NCBI GenBank assembly: GCA_964016985.1 | Contig: OZ024823.1 | Location: 129,104,112 to 129,168,111, forward strand | Direction of reading: 5' to 3' | Source of the DNA: Anodontia alba | Lineage: Eukaryota; Mollusca; Bivalvia; Lucinida; Lucinidae | Length of the DNA stretch: 64,000 nt | In this document: in pieces, positions 1-14,600 of the stretch | How the letters are laid out: the number at the start of each line of letters is the position of its first letter | How positions within the stretch are numbered: the first letter of the stretch is position 1 | Program-made: the position numbers and the translations under genes | The notes under the pieces: model-generated | The model's database searches: none | Seen by the model: the letters and a program-made list of their open reading frames with translations, nothing else | Told to the model about the DNA's origin: nothing

Positions 1-790
1 CAGCACAGACCTAGCTGTAGTCTCTTCAAAAGTCTTTCACCGCATCATTAAAGAATGAATATTAGTATAATATGACAATAGGCTTAGCCTAAATGCGAGC
101 ACAGCACAGACCTATATCTGCACTTTTCAAAAGTCCTTCACAGCATCATTAAAGAATGAATATCAGTATATAAAAATATTTTGTAAATCAATAATAAAAA
201 ATAAAAATAATCAGCAAAATATGTTCGTGACACTTATTGACACTCGTTTCTGGTCACTTCGTGACACTTATTAGTGAGACACACAATCAAGTCCACCAAC
301 TTCTGGTGACAACTTCCGGGAAGAAAAAACAAAAGAAAATTTATCAGAGTGATTTCTGCTGAAAGTATATATCGTTGTATGAAACCTTTCCTTGATCATA
401 ATCTCTTCCGTAGAGCTCACTTCATTCGCGACGCTCTTCGCGTGTCGTGAGCTATGCTCGCTATATAAAATATATGTAAATCAATAATAAATAATAAAAA
501 TAATCAGCAAAATATGTTTGTGACACTTATTGACACTCGTATCTTGTCACTTCGTTACGCTAAATTAGTGAGACCCAAATTGTGTGACCAGCAGTATAAT
601 CAAGTCCACCCCAGTCCTACCAACTTCCGGTGACAACTTCTGGGAAGAAAATTGGTCAGAGAGATTTCTGCTGAAAGTATATATCATTGTATGGTTCATT
701 GCCCTGGTCATATTCCCTACCATATAGCTCACTTAGTTCGCAATGCGCTTTGTGCGTCGCGAGCTGTGCTCGCTATAAATATAACCCTAA
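1..790. repeat. Diverged direct duplication of about 290-300 bp
   Basis: The block about 175-465 recurs at about 466-780: both carry aatcagcaaaatatg, gacacttattgacactcg, the cttctgg/cttccgg segment and gtcgtgagctatgctcgctat. A shorter element (cagcacagacct ... cattaaagaatgaatat) is repeated at 1 and about 101. No coding signal seen. Confidence 0.75.
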
Positions 791-2596
791 TGATTGGAAA
801 GTTTGTAGGCATAGCCCCTATGTGACTGTTGCTCAGCTACGTTAAAAATCTGATTGATTGGACAGTTTGGATTTGTAAAGCATGGATAAGAAGTATGGCC
901 TTGGTTGGATCTGACTGCACATTTATTCATATGACTAGATAAGAGGGGGTACCAGGTAAATATTTTTCTTATTTCTTCACAAAAACATGTGGCTACTCAT
1001 TAAAAGTGCCGCACCTCGGCGAGGTGCTTCTTATGAGGAGACCAAGACAGTTGACCGACAAGACAGTTCACTGACACATATTTTGGAGACAAATCCCCAA
1101 CAAAATTGGAGACAGTTCAGCAACATATTTGAAGACAGTTCACTGACAAACATATTGTTTCATATGTTTTAATGTAGACAGTAAATGGTTTATTAGAGAT
1201 ACACCAGCAAGAATTTCATGAACACAAAATGAAAATGAATGACTGAAACTATTTTCTTTGTTGTTCACTTTTCTAAGTTCTGGTGATACCGAAACCAGAC
1301 AGGACCATTAACCACTGGGACAACTAATTATGTACAAACTGGTCTAGAATTTTCTTAATAAATCTTACGTAAAATGTTTCAAATGCAAGAGCATTAGATG
1401 AAGTAATAGAAAATGTTCAGCATAACTTTCAATCAATAGCCAACATTCATGTGCAGAAAGCGGGTATCTTCCATTGATTTGCAGGTAGTAAAGGCCCAGA
1501 TCATCCTGCAAATATGGACAGTCTGATCAATGTCTATCTACATGAAGTCTGGCTATTTAAACAATGTTATGTTTATCTATACGCAGACATAATACTATAC
1601 CAGTCAGATAATGCAGCCGTGCATGTTAAAACTGAACCTTTGTTGTTCAAATAAGAAGACAAAATTGCTTGTAATGAGTACCCTCAACACATGTTTTTTC
1701 GGAGAAGTAAGAAAAATATTTGTGTGGACACTCCGGTATTTAAAAGGCAATTAATAAAGTATGTGTATACTGAAATTTTCTCAATATACAGTCGAACCTC
1801 AATAGCTCGAACCAGGATACCTCGTTTACCATGGCAAATTTGAACTCGTTTTTGAGTCCCTATGAAATTCTTCCGATAGCTCAAGAAAAAAAATATTTAG
1901 GAATATTTTCTTATTTATCATGAAATTGTATGTTGTGTGTACTCATTAGAATTGCCTCATTGAGGCAGTTCTAATGAGTACACTCAACATACCATTATTG
2001 TGTAGAAGATCGAAAATATTTCCCAAATGATCACGATTTGCTTCCTGACCTAGCGCCATGATTAACCCTCATTGGCTCGAACTACCCATGTCTCGAATAA
2101 ATTTTCATGGTCCCAAAGATGTTCGAGCCATTGAAGTTTTACTGTATTACCTGAAGAAACCACTTTGTTGTATGTGACAGTAGAAGTGCATCATAAGTTA
2201 TGGTTTAAAGTGAACACCTTTATTTGGGGATTAATTGATTTATCATATTGATTACTCCTATATCAATCAAAATATCAAATTTTAAAAGTGGTTGATCTGA
2301 AACCATTTTCTTTGTTCTACCAATATTACACAGATTTGTGATATATGAACTTACATGTATTCCGTACCAAAAAAAAAAAAAAAAAAATTAGAACTAAGCT
2401 GCCAGCCAACTTCATTATTATGCATTTTTTCAGCCATTTGCACTAATTATTTTGGTCATATAACAAACCACAAAATGTCAGCTGACTGAAAATCATAAAA
2501 TCCATGGGGTACTTTCATGGAAGTAGGCAAAGGCTGTTCTTGTACCTTTTTAGGTAGCTCAACTCCCTTCTAGCTTTTAGTGCATTCTCCTTTCAG
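791..2596. other. Repeat-bearing sequence upstream of first visible APLF exon
   Basis: It holds a half copy of hairpin family A (about 930-1044), short direct repeats of gacagttcactgaca (1050-1160), another A fragment (about 1673-1718), a TA-flanked family E element (1789-2144) with an A-type hairpin inside it (about 1905-2025), and a poly(A) tract near 2370. No exon for the APLF N-terminus was recognised. Confidence 0.6.
1789..2144. mobile_element. Family E TA-flanked MITE copy 1, with nested hairpin
   Basis: Ends cagtcgaacctcaatagctcgaa and ttcgagccattgaagttttactg, flanked by TA. An A-type core hairpin (tactcattagaattgcctca ... reverse) sits in its middle. Confidence 0.7.
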
Positions 2597-2668
2597 GTTA
2601 CAGACAAGCGTGTGTCTAGAAGCCATGCTGTGCTTGAAGTCAAAGATGGGAAACTGTATCTTACTCCA
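2597..2668 (+). CDS. APLF: APLF exon: FHA domain core
   Basis: 24 codons between tttcag and gttagt. It encodes TDKRVSRSHAVLEV, containing the FHA S-x-x-H motif (SRSH), with the residues just before it matching the APLF subfamily. It starts in phase 0, so an upstream exon must supply the N-terminal strand and the Gly-Arg loop. Confidence 0.92.
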
Positions 2669-5600
2669 GTTAGTATTATTATTGTTATTACATGTACTAT
2701 GATTTATGTTTTTGGGGGATTTTTTGCCCACAGTTTTCCCATTTACCTCACCAGAGGGTCTTTACCCCCACAAGTTGTCTTGCATCCCAACTGAGTCTCT
2801 ACATGCCTATATACATTCAGGATTATCAAAAAAGAAAATGGAGCAGATTTATCCCAGATTCAAAAAGCAACTGGGAATCCTAAGTTACGCAGTTGTGTTA
2901 GATAATCTGATCTGCTTATTTGTCTTAACCCTTGTCCTGCTAAATAAATTAAGATGCCATACCCACTTTTAATTTTCAGCCAATCAGATTACTTGCACCA
3001 GATTGCTTATATAAATTTTCATACTTAATGGCAAACAGTGCAGATCCAGATCAGTTGGCTTCTTCAAAAGCCAACTGATCTGGATCTACACTGTTTGCAA
3101 AGGCAGGGTATATCCGGGCTCAGCAGGACAAGGGCTAATCTTACACAACATGGCTGGTACTAATCAGTATTATAATAACATTTTATCAGTATTTACTGGA
3201 TGATCACTAACTTTATTTTATTGTTAGCGGTGAAATCAGTGTATATCTGGTGAAAATAAAAGTGGTATCAATCTCAAGTGAAATGATAATGTATCATTTC
3301 ACTTGTGACTGATACGATTTACATTTTCACTCCTCGCTTCGGACAAATTTGGTTTTCTTCATTGTTTCAGAAGTGGATGTGACCACCACTTCAGATGTTT
3401 GAAAACCTCTAACTTCTTTTTTTTTTTAAATACATGTAATCTATCAAGTGTTGGTATGCATTTTCTTAGTTAGAATGTAAGGAACATTTTGGTATCAAGA
3501 TTATTTTGATTTGCCAAAACTTCTTGTTTTTGTCTCTCCAGCGCTTCACATGTTAAGCACTAGTTGAACGTCGACGTCATGACGTTCATGTTTTGTTTTG
3601 TTGAAGTTAGTTATGAAGTCAGAAGCGCACATTGTTGTGTAAACAATAAAATAAAAAGAAAATTTACTCTTTTTCAGTGAATACCATAGCAATTTTCATC
3701 TCGTGTAATGAAAACATTCAAATTTTCACTCATGCTTCGCACTCGTGAAAATACTGATGTTTTCATTACACTTGATGACAATATTTATGGTATTCACAGC
3801 AAAAGAGTATATATCCTTTATTTATTTTTAGCTTGCCTGTACAAGGTATAGAAGAGTTTCTGCACTCCTGGCATCAGTATCCACAAGTGTTAAAGATTAT
3901 ACCTTATAAGTTTGAGAAAAAACATATTATCCCAACCTTTGGATTTTTGTAGATAATATTTGGTATGATATTAGATATCAGTCCAAATATTTTATTGTAT
4001 CATCCTCACCCCTGTTTGCCGGCCTCAGTGGCTCAGTTGGATGCGCCGTCCGACTAGGAGGTCGCGGGTTCAACCCCCGTCGAGGTCGGCAACATTCTTT
4101 CGTGGAGATTGATTGTGAAATATTTTCTACAGTCATTCTCTCCCTTCCACTGATTCAAGAAGGGCAGTTGTCAGTTTCTGGCGAAAGAATGTGCACAATA
4201 CTGGTTAACCGCTTAGAGGACTAAGCCTGCCCATTAAACTGACCACGCTCGACATGACCCCATTGGGTTGACTGGGCCGTAAAACCTCAATACAAACAAA
4301 TCCTCACCCCTGCCTGTGACCTAAAGATCAAAGCCACAGACTTAAAATTTTCATGTTGAAGTTTTACATTAAGTACCGGTATTTATCGACCTGTGTCTTG
4401 CGAATGCCTGAACAGATTTAGCTGATGTATGAATTAATGTTAGATACTCATGCAAAGTATTGTTACTTACTATTGCAAGTCCCACACAACTCAGTGCTCT
4501 TGTGGTCAAGGGCACAGACTTTGAATTTTCTCTTTAAGATTTGTAAAGCTGTACATGTATATCTCATAGAAACCTCAATGGATGCAGTTCAGACTTGGAC
4601 TGATGTTAGATACTGGTCCAAGGATTTGTTCAATGCCAGCCCCACCCCTTGCAGTGAACCTGAGTTCGTCATAGATCATTGACCTCTGTTTTAACCATTA
4701 CCACTCTCAGGGCATATCCGGCAGACAGAAAAGTTGATCTACAAAATCTTAGGACAAATACCATACTTTCTCAAAGGCCAGAGATATCCCATATAATAAC
4801 CTTATCTGGAGGTACAATAAATGTCCTAAAATTTCGTACAACAAAAGTTCTGACAAAATGGCATATGCAAACAGTGTAGACCCAGATTAGACTGCTCCTG
4901 AAGGTGCTCCTGAAGGATAGTCTGATCAGGGTCTACACTTTGTGCCATTCCACCAAGTATCTTAAGAAAGAACTGTATAAAATAGAAAATATATTCCAAA
5001 AAGGTATGGAATAAAGTGTTTGAAATTTTAGGACATTTACGGTAGTACATTTTATGTAACCCCGATCTTATTCCTCAAATATGCATCCGCTGGTTTATAT
5101 CTGCATTTTACATATACATGTATAAAAATTAATATTAATCTCCAAACTCTTTTCCCCAGTACATTTTATTTTTTTTTTACAGACCCACACTAATCCATGT
5201 TTCTTCAAGAAATCGGTGAAAGCAAATGTTGAGATTCTGAAGAAAGATGAGCAACGTCTTATGTACAACAACCAACTCTTTGGTCTTCTTCCAGACAGTT
5301 TATTCTTCCAAGTCTCTTGTCCACTGGTGCAGAATGGGACAGATAAAGGGTTAGTCATCTTTATAGTCATTCTACAAGGATTTTTTTTTTATATATTTGT
5401 ACCAAAAATATACATGCCTTTTTATACCCCACCACAATTGTGTGGCAGGGTATTATGGTTTCATGTTGGTCGTCCGTGAGTCTGTCATACGTCCGTCCGT
5501 TCATAATTTCGTTTATGGATGATAACTTGAGTAAATATCAATGGAGTTTTGCCAAACTTGGTATGTGCATTGATATTGTGGAGATCTGGTTTGTGATTGC

Positions 5601-8600
5601 CAATGGGTAAATTTCGTCAATTTTTGACAGTTATCTGCCTGAGACATCCCCGTATTTTCGTTCCGGATGATAACTTAAGTAACTATCAATGGATTTTCAC
5701 CAAACTTGGTATGTGCATTGATATTGTGAAGATCTATTTTGTGATTGCTAATGGGCAAATTTCATCAATTTTTGACGGAACTATTTGCCCAAGACATGCC
5801 CGTATTTTTGTTTCGTAAATGTTGAAGGATTTTTACCAAACTGGGTGGGGGGTGGGGGGGGGGGGGGGGTGTTCGTATTATGCTTGCGGTGCTTTTATTG
5901 GAATTAGCTTAGTGAAGTGTTTCCATTGAGTAACCACAGCATGTGTTTTCGGCGCAACATAATGAAAACCATCATTGCATTTACATAGCTTCCAATACGG
6001 TCATTTTTTATTTGAGCTCTCACCTCTTGGAATGATTAACCCTTGTCCTGCTGAATAAATTAAGATGCCACACCTACTTCAAATTTCCAGCCAATCAGAT
6101 TACTTGATCCAGATTGTTGATATAAATTCACATACTGAATAGCAAGCAGTGCAGATCCAGATCAGTTGACTTCTTAGAAGCCAACTGATCTGCCTCTACA
6201 CTGTTTGCAAAGGCAGGGTATATCTGGGTTCAGCAGGACTAGGGTCAAAGTGAAATATCATGTATCAGGTATGTATACCAGCTCATGCAAGCTGGCTTAC
6301 TGGGCAAACTACATAATACCATTTGTCAGTAGCAAAGACTACACCAATCTGCTTGGGGTGTTTGCACACTACACACGCTTTAATATTAGGAGCAGTTTTG
6401 TTTGTGTCTACACTGTTCAGCTCTTGAAAGTTCCTAAAGTTTTCACTCTTCAGACATGATGAGAGGTAAGGTGATTTCAATAATTTACTTAGGAAACAAT
6501 CAAAAATTTTACTTGTACTCCAGCCAAAGCTTCCATCATCGCAAGCAGAGGAGTGAAATTTTCCAGTCCTGCTGTTTGCTAAAGCCTCTTTGTCCACATA
6601 TTGAAGGTAAGAGGGAACCAATATGTGAAATTCACTGACTTTTCAAAAGTTAACAATGGCAGTCCTAGGTAGATGACATCTTATGCTGTTTGCAAAATTT
6701 AATGATGTTTTGTGGGTGTTTTGTTCTTTTTTAATATTAACCTACCAAACTTAAATGAGCCAGTGCATGACAAAACCAACAAAATGGCATGTGCGCTCAG
6801 CAAAGACAGATCAGCCTTGGCATCTGCCCAGTCTGATCAGAGTGTTTGCTGTCTGCATGAAGAAAGCTTGAGTGCTTAGCTACCCATTGTGTGCACAGCA
6901 AAGACTATCAGACTGGGCGGATCTGAGTCTTTACTTGGTGCACATGCCTTGTTGGTTTTGTCATGAGGTGGCTCAGATGTCAGCAGACACCACTATGATG
7001 GTGGGGAATTGTATTGTACTTTTCAAGTGTTTTCCATCAGCACTTCATTTCCAAATGGTAGCTTTGGTATTTATGTATGGATTTTGTTCATTTTGCATAT
7101 GAATTAATTTTGGTGATGAGTAGTTTGGGATTGTAAGTGAACAAAAATCACTAAGTTTTGACAGGAAGCCCTTTTCAGTTTCTGAGAAATGATTTATGTA
7201 AATGTCCTAAAATTTCATGCACAAAAGATGCTGACAAATGGCATATGCAAACAGTGCAGACCCAGATCAGACTGTTCCTAAAGGAGCAGTCTGATTAGGA
7301 TCTACACTATTTGCCATTCCACAAAGAAAACAACTGCATAAAAATCAAAACTTAGGCCAAAAAGTTTAGAATATAGTGCTGAGATTTTAGGACATTTACT
7401 CTATGTTTCATCAAAAGATGATACTTGACATTTCGTGTAGATTGTCACCTCTAGGAACGACTTGTTAGAGCTTTTTTTTTGGGAGAAAAAGGAGGTGTAT
7501 CATTTGCTGATTTTGCCTAGAGAGTGCTAAAGATTAATTTCTGTTTGTTACAGAAGTGACAAGGAAGAGACAGATGAAGAAGCCTCAGGTTTGTCCTGTA
7601 TTCATTTCCATGGACCTGGTCTAGGGAACAGATTTTTGGACGGGTTTTTTAAAAAATCTGTCCTTTAAAATAGCGAGTTCCGGGTGGGCGTCAGGCGGGC
7701 GGGCATCAGGCATCCTCCGGGGTTTACCTTTTGGTTAACCTTTTTTTCAAAGTTATATGTTACCTTTATTCGATGGATTGCTTTCATATTTGGTAGAGAT
7801 GAAAAAGAAGACCAGCAGATGTTTCACATGCAAGAGAGACAACTCTTACTTTCTTTGTTATTTAAAAAACCCGTCCATAATACCATCAGGCATTTTTCTT
7901 GTAATTTTTTTAGTTTATTCAAACAGTGTAGAGCTACATTACCTCTTAAACCTGTACCTTAGTCATTTGCTCTTTCAAAATTGTTGCAGATGGCATTCTC
8001 ATATACATTCATATGTTTTATTTTTCAGAGAAAATAAGGTTTCACTTTCCATGTGAATTGTCTGCCCAGCAGATACTGCACATGAAATGTCAAACCTTAT
8101 TTTTTTTCTGAAAAAAAAAAAAAAAAAAAAAGTTAAGAATGTAGGAACAAAATAGTGAAGAATGTCTTCTGAAACTGATGTGATTGGCTAGTACAGAATC
8201 CGGGTATGCTGTTGAATGTAATTGTATTAGAGAACATTGCTGTCCCTGATTTGATTGCGCATGGGAAGTGAGCAAAGGTGGTAATTTTGGTGGTACCATA
8301 TTCACCCTAAGTATCGGAACATCATAAATCCTTACCATATGTCCGAAAATTTGAACAAGTCTATTTTACTACCTGTGGTTGACTCTAAACTGTTGTTGCA
8401 TGAGTGGCAAACAGTATAGACCCTGATCAGTTGCTGCATTCTGTGGCATCTGATCTGAGTCTATACTGTTTGCTCAGGCCTGTCTGCCCCAATAGGGTTA
8501 TTGCGGTAATTTAGAAAATTCTTGTTGCATTTTTGCCAAAACTATGTTGCGGGTTTGCATTAGAATCACATCATTGAGGTAATTTTAATGCATATCTGCG

Positions 8601-11600
8601 AAATATTTTGGTACAAAAATAACACAAAGTATCTTTAGAATACCGCCTTATCTGGAGGTATACCCTTCTTGGTTTGCATTTGCTCAGAAATCTAGTTTTT
8701 TGCCATATCTAACTACTGAAACACCACTGTGCTTTCAACATCCATCAGAAAGGCTTTTTTTAGCTCAGTTTTGTTCTAAATGGAAACATTGATTTCTGAT
8801 TGACAATGTCTTATCAGGAACCATTTGTCTTTTCTGTTTCCCTGCTTTATTTTTGAATATTTACCATAAAAATAATTTTATGGCCAAAAATGGGTTTGGC
8901 TTATGCAATTTCTGTTGTAAATTGGATTTTTGGAAATTTTCTAGTAGAAAACATTAACTTTTTTTCTTTAATAGGATAATTTTTTTTTTTTCATTTTGAT
9001 GTTTCATAAAAATAGTGTGAAAATTTCAGAAATTTTGAACAAGTGGAACTTGTTGAAAACCTGCATCCAAACTACCCACCCTATCGAATTTTGAATAATT
9101 TACAGCCAATTTTACTAATGGGAAAAAATGGAAATTTTCTTTGATTTTTTTGTAAAGCCACTGTCAGAATAGAATTAAAAACTTGGTGTATAGGTAGTTA
9201 TGATAAAAGGTTTTGCATTGAATCATGGCAAAAATTTACTTCTGCTGAGTAAACAGCACACAGAAAATGACTTTTTGAAAGATGTTGACAGCAGAGTAAC
9301 TATACATTTTAGGTCAGTCTGAAACCAGTTCAGTGTGTTGGAGAAGAAAATTGCTTCCTTATCCTTGTAGATACATTTGCAAATATGTAGATCTGTATAA
9401 AACTGGTAATGAGCTGTCCTGTCAGGTTCTGTACTGCTTACAGTTTTATTCTTGATTTATGACTAACCCTATTTGCAACAATGGATGCACCCAAATTTAA
9501 ACAGGCATTTTTGCAAACCAGTTTGAGTTACTCTAAAATCTGAGACCTTGCACTAATGGCTAAATAAGTATGGAAATGTGTCCCCTCCATATAGGTCTCA
9601 CAGAAAATGGAAGTACAAAAAATCATTATAACATTGTCGTATGATGCTATTCCTTACTTCCATTGATTAATGTTGGGAGTTAAAACACCATACAATAATT
9701 CTGATGTGAGGTACAAAGTGATTTAATGTGGACTGGGTCATAAAACTCAAACTCAAACAAAATATTATTTAAAATGATTTCTGTGAAAATGCACATAAGC
9801 GAGCAATAGAGCTCTGACAGACAAATTATTCGAGTAAAATAAATGTTACATAAAGACCCAGATATTGAGTTAGAACAGGGTAATTAGTAGATAACACATA
9901 GTCTTCAGTTTTCCCACTGCTAAATAATGTATGCTATGCTGAATGTATTTTAAATAGATCATAGCTCCAGATAAGGTGCTTTTATCAAACTGAAATTTAA
10001 AAAAAAGTATTGTCATTTTTCTTATTTTTTCCACAAAAAACAAACAAACACTGTCAGTACTCTTTAGACGCACCTCACTGAGGCACTTCTGATGAGTAGC
10101 CACAGAATATGTTTTTATTAATAAATAAAAAGAGTGTTTATCTGGAACTATGATAGTATATCAATGAGTTTGTCTGATTGTTTTCAGAATCTGAGGAGGA
10201 GGAGAAACCTGAAGTGAAACCCAAACCCAAACCACAAAAAATAAAGGTATGAGAAGCCCTGCAGAGTAGTGGGAAGGATGGGGGTTGGTGTAGGTGCAGG
10301 TAAAAATGATACATATGCAAAATGAACCAAAGTAGCTATGATGCACCACACAAGGAAATGGTGGAGCTTATACCATATGCTGGCAGCAAAAGCCCAGGGC
10401 CCAGTTGTTCAAAGCTAACAATGTCATTAGTTAACGATTCGTTAAAATTCACATGGAGTGATACGCAAATATGCTGAAATTTTTTGCTGAAAAAATGTGA
10501 GTAGCTTTTGCAAAAGCTACTCACATTTTTTCAGCAAAAAATATCAGAATATTATATATTGAATCTGCTAAAACAATGAACAAAATGACCCTTAACAAGC
10601 TCGTTAAGCTAACGACGCTTTGAACAACTGGGCCCAGATCAGCCTGCTCATTTCCACAGTATGATCATATCCTTCAATGGCACAGAATCAACAGATACTG
10701 TAGACTACTATATCAGTGAATAGAGAAGGCCCTATCAGACTGCCAGATTTGCAGGCTGATGCAGGCCTTCTAGCATTTCTCTGAAGGACCACTGCATTGT
10801 GTTCATAATACAACAAATGGTAATGGCCAGGTCAGTTTGCTCAATCTGACCAGGTCTGTAGAAGCATTTTGTCAAGGTCCTAAAAAGTACTCACAACTTA
10901 TGTTTTTATGAGGATCTGCGTAAAACATTTATCTTGATTCTCCTATTTTCAAGAGTAACAGAAAAAAAAAAATGTTTAATTTCACTGCTAAACTGGTTTT
11001 AGACAAATATTTGAGCTGGGCATGAAGTTTTCTCTGCTAATAAATATGAAAATGCCAACTATAGCTGTCATTTTCATATTTATTAGCAGATAAATTTTTA
11101 TGCTCAGCTGTGTTTAGTAAGAAAGAATTTGCAATTGTTGGTAATTTGTGATTTATGAGCAGGACAAATTTCATTCTCAGCTGGGTTGAGCACAAAAAAA
11201 AGTTTTTATAAGCTCGGGGCCAGGATATTGTTTCAGTAAAATCACCACAGTGACTGCCATTATTAGTGCTTAGCATGCTGGGTAAAAATTTCAGCAGGCA
11301 GCAGTTTGAACTTTTTTTTCTTATTTGCCCAGAAATAGGCTTTTAAGGAGACAGTTTGTATGACATGTCAATGCCTGTTATTTTAGGAAAAAATCAGAAA
11401 AGTATAATTAATTTTTTGTTTGCTGAATTTGCAGAAAAAGGTAAAGATTAAAGCAGAAAACAGCATGTTCAGACATTCTGATTTTTACGAAACTTCACAT
11501 TCATACATGTAAACCTCCAAGCAGCTTGTCAGTACTGGGTACTACTTTAGATTTATCTAGATCTATAAATATTTTCCTTAGAAAAGATACATAGCTCCAG

Positions 11601-14600
11601 ATAACAGGGGTATCAACATATTTTTCTTGTATCTCCACAAAAACATATGTTGTGGGTACTCATTAGAAGTGCCTCGGTGAGGCACTTCTAATGAATACCA
11701 CAACATAACATTTTTGTGGAGTAATAAGAAGTCAGTCCATGTACTTTTCATTTGAAAAAAGAAAGCACCTTATCTGGAGCTATGTTGACATTGAATGTGA
11801 ATTGTTGCTTTAAGAGTTGATTTGTGCAAAATGTCAAACCCTATTTGAGCAAAAAATATTTTGACCCTTGTTCTGCTGAATAAATTACGATGCCATGCAA
11901 ACCTATAATTTTTAGCCAATCAGATTGCTTGATCCAGATTGTTGCTATAAATTCACATACTTAATGTTAAACAGTGCAGATTCAGATCAGTTGGTTTCTT
12001 CAGAAGCCAACTGATCTGGATCTACACTGTTTGCAAATGCAGGGTATATCTGGGTTCAGCAGAACAAGGGTTAGCCAACTGATATGGATCTACACTTTTT
12101 GCAAATGCAGGGTTTTTCCAGGTTCAGCAGGACAAGGGTTAGATGCTAATGCTTACCATATTTGTTCTCAATACACCTTAACTCCTTCACATTCTTGACG
12201 TAAAAATTTAAACAAGTACATTTTACTACCTGTTGAGGTTTTTAAAAAAAACTGCAGCATCTTGTCTGGGTCTGCACTGTTTGCCCAAATATTTTGTGTA
12301 AATACAGTTGACTCTCGCTATCTCGACCTCGCTTATCTCGAATACCGCTTATCTCGAAGTGAAATTCTGGTCCCTGCCTAAATATGAAAATCTAACAACA
12401 TGTAAAAAATATTGTGGAAAAGAGGAAAAATTGCTCCCGAGGAGCAATTTATCCTCTTTTCCACAATATTTTCAATATATCTCTAACTTCAGGAGTCCAA
12501 TTACACATATTTTTGTTAAATGTGGTTAATCGAATTAGTTTTTCCTCAATTCTGCAAATCTGATATGTCGAAGCACGGCTATCTCGAAGTATTTCAGAGA
12601 GTTCCTTGGAATTCGAGATAACGAGAGTCGACTGTATGAAGCGTCCACATGGCTGAGTGGTTAGCACTCCTAACTTCCAATTTTTAAGGTTTGAATCCCA
12701 CTAGAGGTAGAATTAGCTAATTACAATATGGTGCTTCATTGTAAGACCTTGTCATTATTATCCCTGTATCAGTTTGATATGTCCAAAGAGATGTAAAACA
12801 CCAATTCATCATCATCATTAGTATAAATATGGTAAATTCCACAGTTCAAGATCAGTGATTGTAATGATAATAACAGTAGAAGGAAGAGACTGCCAAGCAT
12901 CTTTCAAAATTGATAGTACTTTTTGACATTGTAATAATTATGGTTATTGTCCTAAGATTTCATGCACCAAATGTTCTAACAAAATGGCATATGCAAGCAG
13001 TTTAGACCCAGATCAGACTGCTCCCAAAGGAGCAGTCTGATCAGAATCCACCATGTTTGCCATTCCGTTAATAAATAAATGCCTAAAAAGCAAAATTTAT
13101 GCAGAAAAATTATGGAATAAATTGTTCAAAATTTTAAGACATTTACCACACATGTAAATTTCCTTTTAGCATCAGCCATCAATTGCGCGAGCTTCATTAG
13201 AGAAAAGAGAGTTCATAATGCCTTTGGACAAGAAACGTAAACTGCCGAACTGGCTTATACAGATTGCCAAGTCTCCACCCCCTGGTGTCCATCCGGTATC
13301 TTCTTCTGCTAAAAGACCAGGTGAACTCTATATTTCTGTTTCAGTGTTTTCATCATATTCTTAACCCATAACACTTAGCATTGGGTGAAAATTTCAGCAG
13401 ACAACATTGTAAAATAATTTTCTTATTTTTCCCAGAAAACAGGTTTTGGCATTTCATGCAAATTGTCTCCATCTGAGACAATTTGCATGTTATTTCAAAG
13501 CTTTTTATTACACCTGCTTGTAGCAGGGTGCGATATAGGCGTCGCTTTTCAGTCTGTCAGTCTGTCAACATTTATGTCGAAGTTCGACATTCATGTCAAA
13601 GTTAGTATGCTAATCAACTACAAGACTAAACAACCATCAAACCTTGCATGTAACATCTCCCTGACCTCCTGACTTTGCGACATAGGCGTCCCCTTTTACA
13701 TTCATCGGTCCGTTCATCCGTCCGTCTGTCAACATTTATGTCGAAGTTCGACATTTATGTCAAAGTTAGTATTCTAATCAACTACAAGACTAAACAACCA
13801 TCAAACCTTGCATGAAACAGCTCCCTGACCTCTTGACTTTGCAACATAGGCGTCCGCTTTTCTGTTTGTCCGTCCGTTCATTCGTCCGTCTGTCTGTCAA
13901 CATTTATGTTGAAGTTCGACATTTATGTCAAAGTTAGTATTCTAATCAACTACAAGACTAATCAACCATCAAACCTTGCATGAAACATCTCCCTGACCTC
14001 CTGACTTAGCGACATAGGCCTCTGCTTTTCCGTTTGTCTGTCCATTTGTACATCCGTCCGTCTGTCAACAGTTCTGTTGTCGAAGTTCGACATTTATGTC
14101 AAAGTTAGTATTCTAATCAACTACAAGACTAAACAACCATCAAACCTTGCATGAAACATCTCTCTGACCTCCTGACTTTGTGATATAGGCATCCGCTTTT
14201 CTGTTCATCCGTCTGTTTGTCTGTCCATCCGTCTGTGTGTCAACATTTATGTTGAAGTTTGACATTTATGTCAAAGTTAGTATTCTAATCAACTACAAGA
14301 CTAAACAACCATCAAACCTTGCATGAAACATCTCCCTGATCTCTTGACTTTGCGACATAGGTGTCTGCTTTTCCATTTGTCTGTCTGTTCGTCCGTCCGT
14401 CTGTCAACATTTATGTTGAAGTTTGAAGTTCGACATTTATTTCAAAGTTAGTATTCTAATCAACTACAAAACTAAACAAGTACTGGGACAGACAGGTGTA
14501 AACAAAACAGTGTAGACCCAGATCAGACACTGCATAATACCTTGACTGATCACTGTTTGCCACTCATCCAGCAGTTTTTAGACATATTACAAAGTAGTAA

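Noticed and set aside
987..1172. Candidate N-terminal exon of APLF
   Set aside because: The peptide comes from a family A half copy and short direct repeats; no FHA Gly-Arg motif and no phase-0 donor.
4021..4095. Possible functional tRNA gene
   Set aside because: The same tRNA-like head recurs with a fixed body and tail and target duplications, so it is a SINE head.
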